DNA of 64,000 nt, from contig NZ_JBDNCH010000002.1 in the NCBI RefSeq assembly GCF_039769985.1, forward strand, positions 2,418,001 through 2,482,000, in the 5' to 3' direction. Both the position numbers and the translations under genes were made by a program. This stretch comes from Ponticoccus litoralis. GTDB lineage: Bacteria > Pseudomonadota > Alphaproteobacteria > Rhodobacterales > Rhodobacteraceae. Numbering within the stretch: the first letter of the stretch is position 1; every line of letters starts with the position of its first letter. Positions 27,218 through 35,298 of the stretch are shown piece by piece. The notes beneath the pieces are model-generated. The model did not search any database, had not been told where the DNA came from, and saw only the letters and a list, made by a program, of their open reading frames with translations.

Positions 27218-27279
27218 GCGCGTCTTGCGCCGAAGACGGGGGCCGCCTAGGGTCCGGCCCGACGGCAAGGGGGTCCCGC

Positions 27280-27663
27280 ATGCACATCTTTCCGGTGACG
27301 GTCTACTACGAAGACACCGACATGGCGGGGATCGTCTACCACGCCAACTACCTGAAGTTCATCGAACGCGCCCGGTCCGAATGGGTGAAGGACCAGGGGC
27401 TCGACCAGAACGCCATGCGCGAAGAGGGCATCGTCTTCGTCGTGCGCCGGATCGAATGCGATTACCTGCTTCCGGCGAAATACGACGACCGGCTACAGGT
27501 GCGCACGACCGTCAAGGCGATGACCGGCGTGCGGCTGATCATGGCACAGGAGGTCCTGCGCGGCGAAGAGGTGATCTTCCGCGCCGATGTGACGGCGGTC
27601 TGCGCCACGCTCGACGGCCACCCGGCGCGTCTGCCTGCGGTCCTGCGCAATCGCGTGCACTGA
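27280..27663 (+). CDS. ybgC: Tol-Pal-associated acyl-CoA thioesterase
   Basis: A 127-residue single hot-dog-fold thioesterase. The YbgC signature VYYEDTDMAGIVYHANYLKFIERARSEW is complete, with the catalytic Asp in EDTD and His in YHANY. The enzyme hydrolyses acyl-CoA or acyl-ACP thioesters and is classically the first gene of the tol-pal cluster. Here 447 bases containing a dispersed palindromic element separate it from tolQ. AAGGGGG precedes the ATG. Confidence 0.92.
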   Translation: MHIFPVTVYYEDTDMAGIVYHANYLKFIERARSEWVKDQGLDQNAMREEGIVFVVRRIECDYLLPAKYDDRLQVRTTVKAMTGVRLIMAQEVLRGEEVIFRADVTAVCATLDGHPARLPAVLRNRVH

Positions 27664-27748
27664 AACCCCGCGCCGGTGCCAATCCCGGGGGATGCCGCCG
27701 CCTGCGCCGTCCCGCAAGGCCCCGGGCAACGGGCGGGCAGCAGGCCTG

Positions 27749-27806
27749 ACTTCTTTGGTCTTCAAATACCTCGGAGGGGTCCGGGGAGGCAGAGCCTCCC
27801 CGGCCG
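27749..27806 (-). repeat. Dispersed palindromic element, copy 4 (intergenic)
   Basis: On the minus strand: GGGGAGGCTCTGCCTCCCC palindrome, then CCCTCCGAGGTATTTGAAGACC and AAAGAAG. It lies in the 447-bp ybgC-tolQ gap; the remainder (27807-28110) is GC-rich with no gene visible. Confidence 0.75.
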
Positions 27807-28110
27807 GTCGCCTGCCGCAGGCAGGCGAAACCCGACTGTATGGGCGGGCAGGGTGACCGTACCGGTCGCTGGTCTCCGGCGGGCACCGCGCGTGCCGGGC
27901 TTGCCCCGGCTGTCTCGCCGCCCGGTGTGGCCTGCCGGCGCGCGGGCCGGGGGCGGCGGGCGAGGGCCTGCGGCCTGCGGCAAGGAATCGCTCAGGCGGC
28001 AGGGCTCTCGGGGCGATCACGCAAATCTGTGGTCAGGGCCCTGCCATTCCGCTACAATGCGCGGTAATCAGAGCCCCGAAACAGGGGCCGACAGGAAAAG
28101 AGCAGGTTCT

Positions 28111-28807
28111 ATGGAAGCAGAAACGCTTGCGGCGGCGCAGGCCATCGATTTCTCCTTGTGGGGACTCTTTGCGCGCGCCACCCTGACCGTCAAACTCGTC
28201 ATGCTGATGCTGACCGTGGCCTCTGTCTGGGCACTGGGCGATCATCTTCGAGAAGTTCGTCAGCTATCGTCAGGCGCGCCGCGAGGCCGCCAAGTTCGAC
28301 CGCGCCTTCTGGAGCGGAGAGCCGCTGGACGAGCTCTTCGACCAGCTGGGGCCGGAACCCAAGGGCCGGTCGGAACGGGTCTTCGTCGCGGGCATGATGG
28401 AATGGCGCCGCAGCCACCGCGAGGACGGCGGGCTGATCGCCAATGCCCAAAGCCGCATCGATCGCAGCATGGACGTGGCGATCCAGAAAGAGGCGGACAC
28501 GCTGCAGCGCGGCCTTCCGGTGCTGGCGACGGTGGGCTCCACCGCGCCCTTCATCGGCCTCTTCGGCACGGTCTTCGGCATCATGCACTCGTTCATCCAG
28601 ATCGCCGAGCAGCAGAACACCTCGCTGGTGGTCGTGGCGCCGGGCATCGCCGAGGCGCTGCTGGCCACCGGTCTGGGCCTGCTCGCGGCGATTCCGGCGG
28701 TGATCTTCTACAACAAGTTCTCCGCCGACAGCGACCGCATCGTCGGCAACTACGAGGCCTTCGCCGACGAATTCTCGACCATCCTCTCGCGCCAGCTGGA
28801 CGCCTGA
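28111..28807 (+). CDS. tolQ: Tol-Pal proton channel subunit TolQ, frameshifted in this sequence
   Basis: About 231 residues after removing one extra base near 28233 (GCACTGGGC for GCCTGGGC), which restores SVWAWAIIFEKF in the first membrane helix. Three membrane segments: residues about 25-45, then the MotA/ExbB core LPVLATVGSTAPFIGLFGTVFGIMHSF and PGIAEALLATGLGLLAAIPAVIFYNKF. With TolR it forms the proton-driven inner-membrane motor of the Tol-Pal system, needed for outer-membrane invagination at division. It is followed three bases later by tolR. Confidence 0.93.
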
Positions 28808-28810
28808 CCC

Positions 28811-29290
28811 ATGGGAGCGGGCGTCATGAAAGGCGGCGGGGGCAAGCGGCGCAGGCGCGGACGGCGCGGCGGCGGCGCTCAGCCCATGTCCGAGATCAAC
28901 GTCACCCCCTTCGTGGACGTGATGCTGGTGCTGCTCATCATCTTCATGGTGGCGGCGCCGCTGCTGACCGTGGGCGTGCCCGTGGAACTGCCCAAGACCG
29001 CCGCGCAGGCGCTGCCGTCAGAGACCGAAGAGCCGCTGACCGTGACCCTGTCGGCGGACGGCCTCGTGCTGATCCAGTCGACCGAGGTGGGCCGCGACGA
29101 GCTGGTGGGCCGGTTGCGCGCCATCGCGGCGGAACGCTCTGACGACCGTGTCTACCTGCGCGCCGACGGCGCCGTGCCCTATGAGCAGGTCGCCCAGATC
29201 ATGGGCGCGCTGAACGCGGGCGGCTTTTCCTCCATCGGCCTCGTGACCGACGTGGGCGGCCCGGCGCTTGACGAGCCGGGCAGCGACTGA
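28811..29290 (+). CDS. tolR: Tol-Pal system protein TolR (ExbD family)
   Basis: A 159-residue ExbD/TolR protein. A basic, glycine-rich N-terminus (KGGGGKRRRRGRRGGG) precedes MSEINVTPFVDVMLVLLIIFMVAAP, the single membrane helix carrying the conserved proton-channel Asp (FVDVMLVL). The periplasmic domain follows (VYLRADGAVPYEQVAQIMGAL). Works with TolQ and contacts TolA. Starts three bases after tolQ and ends eight before the tolA GTG. Confidence 0.95.
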   Translation: MGAGVMKGGGGKRRRRGRRGGGAQPMSEINVTPFVDVMLVLLIIFMVAAPLLTVGVPVELPKTAAQALPSETEEPLTVTLSADGLVLIQSTEVGRDELVGRLRAIAAERSDDRVYLRADGAVPYEQVAQIMGALNAGGFSSIGLVTDVGGPALDEPGSD

Positions 29291-29298
29291 GGGCCGGG

Positions 29299-30528
29299 GT
29301 GCAACGCGAGTTCGGCATATCTCTTGGGGCGCACGCCCTTGTGTTCGCGTGGCTGATGCTGGGCGACCTCTTTTCCGCGCCTCCGCCAGAGCTGTCGGTG
29401 GCCGATGTGACGGTGCTGTCCGAGGCCGATTTCGCCGCACTGACGCAGGCGCCAGAGGCGCCCCCGGAGGAAGTGCCCTCTCTTGTGCCCTCGCCGGAAC
29501 CCGAGCCGGAACCGCAGCCCGAACCCGCGCCCGAGCCAGAGCCGGAACCCCTGCCGGAGCCAGAGCCTGAACCAGCCCCGGAGCCCGTGCCGGAACCGCA
29601 GCCCGCCCCAGAGCCAGAGCCGCAGCCGGCCCCGGAACCCGAACCCGAACCGCAGCCCGAACCGGAACCGGCGCCCGCGCCAGAGCCGGAACCCCAGCCG
29701 CAACCGCAGCCGCAGCCCGATCCGGTGCCTGCGCCGCCCGCCCTTGTGCCGAACCCCGAGCCGCAGGTGCTGGCGCCGGATAACTCGCGCCGTCCGCAGC
29801 CACGCCCGGCGCCGCGCGTCTCGACAGAGCCGACGCCGGAACCGGAACCCGACGCGGTCATCGCCGAGGACGTGCAGCCCGCCGCCGACCCCGACGCGCA
29901 AAGCCCCGATGTGGTCGAAGAGCCCGCCGAGGCCGAGGCCCCGCCCGAGACCACCACCGAGATCGTCACCGAAGAGGCCGACGATCCGTCCGGCTCGCGT
30001 GCGCCCACCGCCTCGATGCGGCCCCGCACCCGGCCCGACCGCGTGGCCGAGGCGGCGCAGTCGCAGCCTGACCCGGCCCCCGCGGCCCAGCCCTCGGAGA
30101 CGCCCGAGCCGGAGCGCGCGCCGTCGCCCTCGACCGACGACGCGCTTGCGGATGCGCTGGCAGAGGCCCTCGCGGGCGGTGGCGCGCCCGCCGACGCGCC
30201 GGTCGGCCCTGCGCTGACCACCGCCGAGCAGCAGGACCTGATCGTCGCGGTCAAGGCCTGCTGGATCGTCGACGTCGGCTCGGAAGCGGCGGATGTCACG
30301 GTGACGGTGGCCATGGACATGGAGCCCGACGGCACCGTGAACGCCAGCAGCATCCGCATGGTCGGCAACTCGGGCGGCTCCGGTGCGGCGGTGGAGACGG
30401 CCTTTCAGGCGGCGCGCCGCGCGGTCCTGCGCTGCCAGAAGGACGGCTACCCGCTGCCCTCGGACAAATACGCGCACTGGAAAGAGATCGAGATCACCTT
30501 CAACCCCGAACAGATGAGGCTGCGGTGA
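29299..30528 (+). CDS. tolA: Tol-Pal system protein TolA with proline/glutamate-rich linker
   Basis: A 409-residue protein starting at GTG 29299. Residues about 8-25 form the inner-membrane anchor (LGAHALVFAWLMLGDLF). Residues about 60-160 are a long Pro-Glu dipeptide-like linker (PEPEPEPQPEPAPEPEPEP pattern), the spacer that crosses the periplasm. The C-terminal TolA-III/TonB-like domain (about 310-409) has VKACWIVDVGSEAADVTV, MEPDGTVN and AVLRCQKDGYPLPSDKYAHW. The linker type differs from the Ala/Lys-rich helix of enterobacterial TolA, as is common in alphaproteobacteria. Confidence 0.88.
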   Translation: MQREFGISLGAHALVFAWLMLGDLFSAPPPELSVADVTVLSEADFAALTQAPEAPPEEVPSLVPSPEPEPEPQPEPAPEPEPEPLPEPEPEPAPEPVPEPQPAPEPEPQPAPEPEPEPQPEPEPAPAPEPEPQPQPQPQPDPVPAPPALVPNPEPQVLAPDNSRRPQPRPAPRVSTEPTPEPEPDAVIAEDVQPAADPDAQSPDVVEEPAEAEAPPETTTEIVTEEADDPSGSRAPTASMRPRTRPDRVAEAAQSQPDPAPAAQPSETPEPERAPSPSTDDALADALAEALAGGGAPADAPVGPALTTAEQQDLIVAVKACWIVDVGSEAADVTVTVAMDMEPDGTVNASSIRMVGNSGGSGAAVETAFQAARRAVLRCQKDGYPLPSDKYAHWKEIEITFNPEQMRLR

Positions 30529-30875
30529 AGGCGATGGCCGCCGGTCTTGCCCTTCTGGCTGTCCCGGCCTCGGCACAGGCGGCTGTCTCGCGGCAAGGGG
30601 CGTTGCCCGCGATCCGCAGCCGGCTGCGGGCCTGCTGGCGGCTGGTGCCGGGCAGCCCTGCGGCGGAAGCCACCACCCCCGAGGGGCGTCCACGGGACCC
30701 CGGATGGCCGGGGGCAGGCAGGCCGGAACCGGTTTCGGCTGCGGGGCGTGCTGTCGCGGCGGCCCGGATCCTGCTGCGCTGCATGGGGCATGGCTACCCG
30801 CTGCCCCGGACCGATGGCGAGGCGTGGCGCATGATCGCGCGGCGCTTCGACCCGATGGCGGCGGGGGGCCGATGA
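30525..30875 (+). CDS. Small secreted TolA C-terminal-domain-like protein
   Basis: A 116-residue protein whose GTG start overlaps the tolA stop (GTGA); ATG 30534 is an alternative. The N-terminus is a signal peptide (MAAGLALLAVPASAQAAV). The mature part echoes the TolA-III domain just upstream: RLRACW (compare VKACW in TolA) near residue 37 and AARILLRCMGHGYPLP near residues 80-94 (compare AARRAVLRCQKDGYPLP). It lacks the membrane anchor and linker. I infer a tandem, truncated duplication of the TolA C-terminus that may bind TolB or Pal, or may be degenerate. It lies between tolA and tolB. Confidence 0.6.
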   Translation: MKAMAAGLALLAVPASAQAAVSRQGALPAIRSRLRACWRLVPGSPAAEATTPEGRPRDPGWPGAGRPEPVSAAGRAVAAARILLRCMGHGYPLPRTDGEAWRMIARRFDPMAAGGR

Positions 30876-31054
30876 CCCCGGCCCCGTCGCGCACCGTTTC
30901 AACTGCAACCTTGCGTGAAAATCTGCGCGATTCCCCGCCGACTTCCCCCCGAAACGCGGTTTTGCGGCGGCGCTTTCCGGGCTATGTTAACCCCGCAGCG
31001 GGCGACAGACCCGCCCCAAGCCGATCAGAGCAGTCCCCTAAGGAGGGATCCGAG

Positions 31055-32380
31055 ATGAGAGCAGCGCTCGCCTCCCTGTTGTTTGCCCTTGCAGCCCTTG
31101 TCTTGCCCGCCATCGCTGCGGCGCAGGGCGGTCCGCTGCGCATCGAGATCACCGAGGGCGTGATCGAACCAATGCCCTTCGCGGTGCCGTCCTTCGTGGC
31201 GGAAACCCCGGCGGCGCAGCCCTATGCCGACGAGATCACCAATGTGATCGCCTCGGACCTGATCGGAACGGGCCTGTTCCGCGAGGTTCCGCGCGACGCG
31301 CATATCAGCCGGGTCAGCAGCTTCGGCGCGCCGATCCAGTTCGCCGACTGGAAGGCGGTCAACGCGCAGGCGCTGATCACCGGCGCGGTGACGGCGGACG
31401 GCGCGGGCCGGGTCGTGGTCAAGTTCCGGGTCTGGGATGTCTTCGCGGGCACCGAGCTGGGGCAGGGCATGCAATTCGCCTCTGACACCTCGGGCGTCCG
31501 GCGTCTGGCGCATAAGGTCGCGGATCAGGTCTACAGCCGCCTGACCGGCGAACAGCCCTACTTCGACAGCCGCGTGGTCTTCGTCTCCGAGACCGGGCCC
31601 AAGGACGACCGCCAGAAGCGCCTTGGCGTGATGGATTACGACGGCGCGAATGTGCAGTACCTGACCGATGCCTCGGCGCTGGTGCTGGCGCCGCGCTTCT
31701 CGCCCGATGGCAGCCGGGTTCTGTATACCTCTTACGCCAGCGGTTTCCCGCGGATTCACATCGTCGACGTGGGCGCGGTGAACAGCCGGATCCTGCAGGC
31801 GGGCAGCGGCGAGATGACCTTTGCGCCGCGCTTCTCGCCGAACGGGCAGCAGATCGTCTACTCGCTGACGACCGGATCGAACACGGATATCTACGCGATG
31901 GACGTGGCCAGCGGCGCGACCCGGCAGCTGACCTCTGCCCCCTCGATCGAGACGGCGCCCAGCTTCTCGCCCGATGGCAGCCAGATCGTCTTTGAAAGCG
32001 ACCGGTCGGGGCGGCAGCAGCTTTACGTGATGCCCGCCGCCGGTGGCGAGGCGCAGCGGATCTCGTTCGGCGATGGTCGCTACGGCACGCCGGTCTGGTC
32101 GCCGCGCGGCGACCGCATCGCCTTTACCAAGCAGAACGCCGGGCGCTTCCACATCGGCGTGATGAAGGTGGACGGCAGCGAGGAGCGCCTGCTGACGGCC
32201 TCTTTCCTCGACGAGGGCCCGACATGGTCGCCCAACGGGCGCGTCATCATGTTCGCCCGCGAAACCCAGGGCGCGCAGGGCGCCTCGGCGCTGTACACGG
32301 TCGATATCTCGGGCCGGAACCTGCAGCGGGTGCGGACGCCCGCCGGGGCATCGGACCCCAGCTGGGGACCGTTGCAGTGA
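31055..32380 (+). CDS. tolB: Tol-Pal system beta-propeller protein TolB
   Basis: A 441-residue periplasmic protein with a cleavable signal (residues about 1-23, ending AIAAAQ), an N-terminal alpha/beta domain (EITNVIASDLIGTGLF, FADWKAVNAQALITGAV) and a C-terminal six-bladed propeller built from repeated blocks such as APRFSPDGSRVLYTS, FAPRFSPNGQQIVYS, TAPSFSPDGSQIVFES and GPTWSPNGRVIMFA. It interacts with Pal and TolA. AAGGAGGG is positioned nine bases before ATG 31055, deciding the start. Confidence 0.96.
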   Translation: MRAALASLLFALAALVLPAIAAAQGGPLRIEITEGVIEPMPFAVPSFVAETPAAQPYADEITNVIASDLIGTGLFREVPRDAHISRVSSFGAPIQFADWKAVNAQALITGAVTADGAGRVVVKFRVWDVFAGTELGQGMQFASDTSGVRRLAHKVADQVYSRLTGEQPYFDSRVVFVSETGPKDDRQKRLGVMDYDGANVQYLTDASALVLAPRFSPDGSRVLYTSYASGFPRIHIVDVGAVNSRILQAGSGEMTFAPRFSPNGQQIVYSLTTGSNTDIYAMDVASGATRQLTSAPSIETAPSFSPDGSQIVFESDRSGRQQLYVMPAAGGEAQRISFGDGRYGTPVWSPRGDRIAFTKQNAGRFHIGVMKVDGSEERLLTASFLDEGPTWSPNGRVIMFARETQGAQGASALYTVDISGRNLQRVRTPAGASDPSWGPLQ

Positions 32381-32489
32381 CGATCTGGTGGGGTGGGGCA
32401 GGAACCCATCCCACATCTTGACGATAGACGATTCACACAATCCGTTGGCCGTGCTACCGTTGCGGCAACGAAAAGAGCAGGACAGTGCG

Positions 32490-33017
32490 ATGAAACATCT
32501 TACCAAAGCCCTCCTTCTGGTGGCCGGCCTCGCGGTGACGGCCTGCACCAATGCTGACCGTTTCGGCTCTGGCCAGAACGGTGCCGGCGCCGGTGCGGGG
32601 TCGGGCCTGAACGGCGGCTATCTGCCCGGCAGTGCCGACGATCCGACCTCGACCGCCTATTTCCAGCAGCGCGTGGGCGACCGCGTCCTGTTCGGGATCG
32701 ACCAGTCGACGCTGTCCCCGCAGGCGCAGACGGTGCTGGACGGGCAGGCGCAGTGGCTGCTGACGAATTCCGACTACATGGCCGTGATCGAAGGCCATGC
32801 CGACGAGCAGGGCACCCGCGAGTACAACATCGCACTGGGCGCGCGCCGCGCCAATGCGGTGCTGGATTACCTGGTGTCCAAGGGTGTCGCCCCGAACCGG
32901 CTGAAGTTCGTGAGCTACGGCAAGGAGCGCCCGCTCGAGATCTGTTCCGCCGAAGCCTGCTACGCCAAGAACCGCCGCTCGGTGACGGTGCTGGCCGCCG
33001 GCGGCCTGACGGGCTGA
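32490..33017 (+). CDS. pal: Peptidoglycan-associated lipoprotein Pal
   Basis: A 175-residue outer-membrane lipoprotein. Lipobox LAVTAC with acylated Cys near residue 19, a Gly/Ala-rich linker, then an OmpA-like peptidoglycan-binding domain: LFGIDQSTLSPQAQTVLDGQA, VIEGHADEQGTREYNIALGARRA (diaminopimelate-binding Asp and Arg) and GKERPLE. The distal CSAEACYAKNRRSV is the usual Pal ending. It tethers the outer membrane to peptidoglycan. Confidence 0.96.
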   Translation: MKHLTKALLLVAGLAVTACTNADRFGSGQNGAGAGAGSGLNGGYLPGSADDPTSTAYFQQRVGDRVLFGIDQSTLSPQAQTVLDGQAQWLLTNSDYMAVIEGHADEQGTREYNIALGARRANAVLDYLVSKGVAPNRLKFVSYGKERPLEICSAEACYAKNRRSVTVLAAGGLTG

Positions 33018-33021
33018 GCCG

Positions 33022-33855
33022 ATGCGCCTGATCGCCGCCGCGGGAATCGTGCTGTCGCTGGCGCTGCCAGCGGCGGCGCAGGATGCCCAGACCCTTGCCG
33101 ACATCAAGCAGGACATCGCCGTCCTGAAGGTCGAGTTGCAGAAGCTCAACCGCGAGCAATCGACCACCGGGGGCGGGATCACGCCGCTGGGCGGTTCTGC
33201 GCTGGACCGGCTGAATGCCATCGAGGCCGAGCTGCAAAGGATGACCTCGAAGGTCGAACAGCTGGAGTTCCGGATCGGGCAGGTCGTCTCTGACGGTTCC
33301 AACCGGATCGGCGACCTGGATTTCCGCCTGTGCGAGCTGGAACCCGATTGCGACATCGGTTCGCTGGGGGACACGCCGCTGCTGGGCGGCGGTGCGGCGG
33401 CAGAGGGTGCGGCGGCCACACCGGCGCCTGCGCCCTCTTCGGACTCCTCTGCCGGGTTCTCTGGCCAGCTTGCGGTTGGCGAGGAGACGGATTTCAAGGC
33501 GGCGGACGAGGCGCTGTCGCTGGGCGATCACGCCGGCGCCGCGACCCTGTTCCAGCGGTTCCGCGAGAGCTACCCCGGCAGCCCGCTGGAAGCCGCGGCG
33601 CTGGTCGGCGAGGGGCGGGCGCTGGAGGGGCAGGGCGACACCCGCGAGGCCGCCCGGCGCTACCTCTCCGCCTATACGAACTTCCCCGACGCCGAGGCCG
33701 CGCCCGAGGCGCTGTGGCGCCTTGGCGTGTCCCTTGCGGCGCTGGGATCGGTGCCTGAGGCCTGCGTGACGCTGGGCGAGGTCGCGGGCCGCTATCCCGG
33801 CACCGACTACGTTGGCCGCGCCCAGTCGAGCATGGCCGAACTGGGATGTTCCTGA
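33022..33855 (+). CDS. cpoB: Tol-Pal system protein CpoB (YbgF)
   Basis: A 277-residue periplasmic protein: signal peptide (ending LPAAAAQ), an N-terminal coiled coil for trimerisation (DIKQDIAVLKVELQKLNRE and LQRMTSKVEQLEFRI), a low-complexity linker, and C-terminal TPR repeats (LSLGDHAGAATLFQRFRESYPGSPLE and similar). CpoB links Tol-Pal energy to PBP1B-driven septal cell-wall synthesis. Two Cys pairs near residue 110 (CELEPDC) may form a disulfide. Starts four bases after pal. Confidence 0.93.
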   Translation: MRLIAAAGIVLSLALPAAAQDAQTLADIKQDIAVLKVELQKLNREQSTTGGGITPLGGSALDRLNAIEAELQRMTSKVEQLEFRIGQVVSDGSNRIGDLDFRLCELEPDCDIGSLGDTPLLGGGAAAEGAAATPAPAPSSDSSAGFSGQLAVGEETDFKAADEALSLGDHAGAATLFQRFRESYPGSPLEAAALVGEGRALEGQGDTREAARRYLSAYTNFPDAEAAPEALWRLGVSLAALGSVPEACVTLGEVAGRYPGTDYVGRAQSSMAELGCS

Positions 33856-33904
33856 CGGTTTCGGATCGGCTGCGCCGATCCGACCGGCGCGCGCTGCGCG
33901 CGCG

Positions 33905-33967
33905 ATGGGGGCTCTGCCCCCCGGCGCCGCGCGCCTCCCCCGAGGGTATTTTCGCCAAGAAGAAGCA
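33905..33967 (+). repeat. Dispersed palindromic element, copy 5 (intergenic)
   Basis: GGGGGCTCTGCCCCC palindrome, a GGCGCCGCGCGCC inner repeat, CCCCCGAGGGTATTTTCGCC and AAGAAGAAGC. It lies between cpoB and tilS, directly after another hairpin (TCGGATCGG ... CCGATCCGA, about 33861-33883) that may terminate the tol operon. Confidence 0.8.
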
Positions 33968-33978
33968 GGGGGCGGCGC

Positions 33979-35219
33979 GTGAGCCTGCAACGGCGGTTCG
34001 CGGAGGAGATGGGGGCCCTGCTGGGGCCGGATTTCCCCGAAGAGCTCGTGCTGGCGGTGTCCGGCGGGGCCGACAGCATGGCGATGCTGGCGCTGGCGCA
34101 TGAGTGGGCGCGGGTCTGGGGGGTGCGGCTGCGGGTCGTCACCGTGGATCACGGCCTGCGGGCGGAAAGCGCCGAAGAGGCCCGGATGGTGGCGGCGGAA
34201 TGCGCCCTGTTGGGGCATGAGCATGCCGTGCTGCGCTGGTCCTGGGAGGGGCGCGGCAACAAGATGGACGCGGCGCGGCGCGGGCGGCTGGCGCTGATCG
34301 ACGCCTGGCGGGGGCCTGTGCGCCATGTCCTGCTGGCCCATAGCCGTGACGATGTGGCCGAGAGTTTCCTGATGCGGCTGGCGCGCGGGGCCGGAGGCGA
34401 CGGGCTGGCCGCCATGGCGCCGCTGCGCGCGCTGCCCCGGCAGCCTTCGGTGCCCGCGGAGGCGGGGGGGCTGCGAGCCGGCATGGTTCTGGTCCGGCCC
34501 TGCCTTGGCATGTCGCGGGCGGCATTGCGGCATCACGCGACGGTTCTGAAGGTGCCCTTCGTCGACGATCCCTCGAACGCCGACCCCCGGTTCGACCGGG
34601 CGCGGATGCGGCGGCTGCTGGCCCTGCTGGAAGCGGAGGGGCTGGACCGGGACGCGCTTGCCGGCGCCGCCGAGCGGCTGCGGGCGGATCGCGACGTTCT
34701 GCAGGCGGATGTGCTGCGTGCCTGGCAGGCGGGTGGTGCAGAGCATCCCGGCTGGCTGTCGCTGGCGCCCGGCTGGGCCGCAGGGGTTGCCCCTGCGACG
34801 CGGCGGCGCCTGCTGGCACGGATGCTGCGCTGGGTGGCCGGGCGTGACTACGCGCCGAGGGCCGCGCCGCTGGACGCCCTGCTGGACCGGGTCCTGAGCG
34901 GTGGCGGCGGCACGCTGCATGGCTGCGAGGTGGCGCATCTGGGCGGGCGCGTGGCGGTCTTTCGCGAACATGCCGCGATCTCTGGCCTTGGCGCTGTCGG
35001 CGGGCTGTGGGACGGGCGCTGGCAGGCGCCGGAGGCGGGGGCGCGCTCCGCGCCCTGGGCGATGCGGGCTGGCAGGCGCTGGACCCGGCAGAGCGTGCAC
35101 CGCTTCCGCATCGCATCGCCCGCGTGCTGCCCGTGGTCTGGCGCGACGGTCGGCCCGATCCGGCGGCGGGGCCGCGCTGGATCGCGCCGGGCTTTACCCA
35201 GTTCCTCATGACGCATTGA
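33979..35219 (+). CDS. tilS: tRNA(Ile)-lysidine synthase, frameshifted in this sequence
   Basis: About 413 residues from GTG 33979 after restoring one missing base. N-type ATP pyrophosphatase with the PP-loop LAVSGGADSMAMLALA, then VTVDHGLRAESAEEA and the tRNA-binding block LLAHSRDDVAESFLMRLARGAGGDGLAAM; PFVDDPSNADPRFDRARMR follows. It attaches lysine to C34 of tRNA-Ile(CAU), converting it to lysidine; essential in most bacteria. The frame break is in a G-run near 35037-35041 (five G where six restore the frame), joining EAGGAL to RALGDAGWQALDPAE. Commonly located between cpoB and ftsH, as here. Confidence 0.93.
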
Positions 35220-35298
35220 ACCCCTGTCGCCAATCGCTATGTTACACCCCAAAGGCGCCTGACCGGGCCGCCTCTTCGGTCTGCAAAGGAGTCCCCTC

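Noticed and set aside
25555..27663. Very long plus-strand open frame (about 700 codons) opposite the MscS gene
   Set aside because: It is rich in Arg/Gln/Gly/His low-complexity residues, has no family pattern, and is the antisense shadow of a clear channel gene in high-GC DNA.
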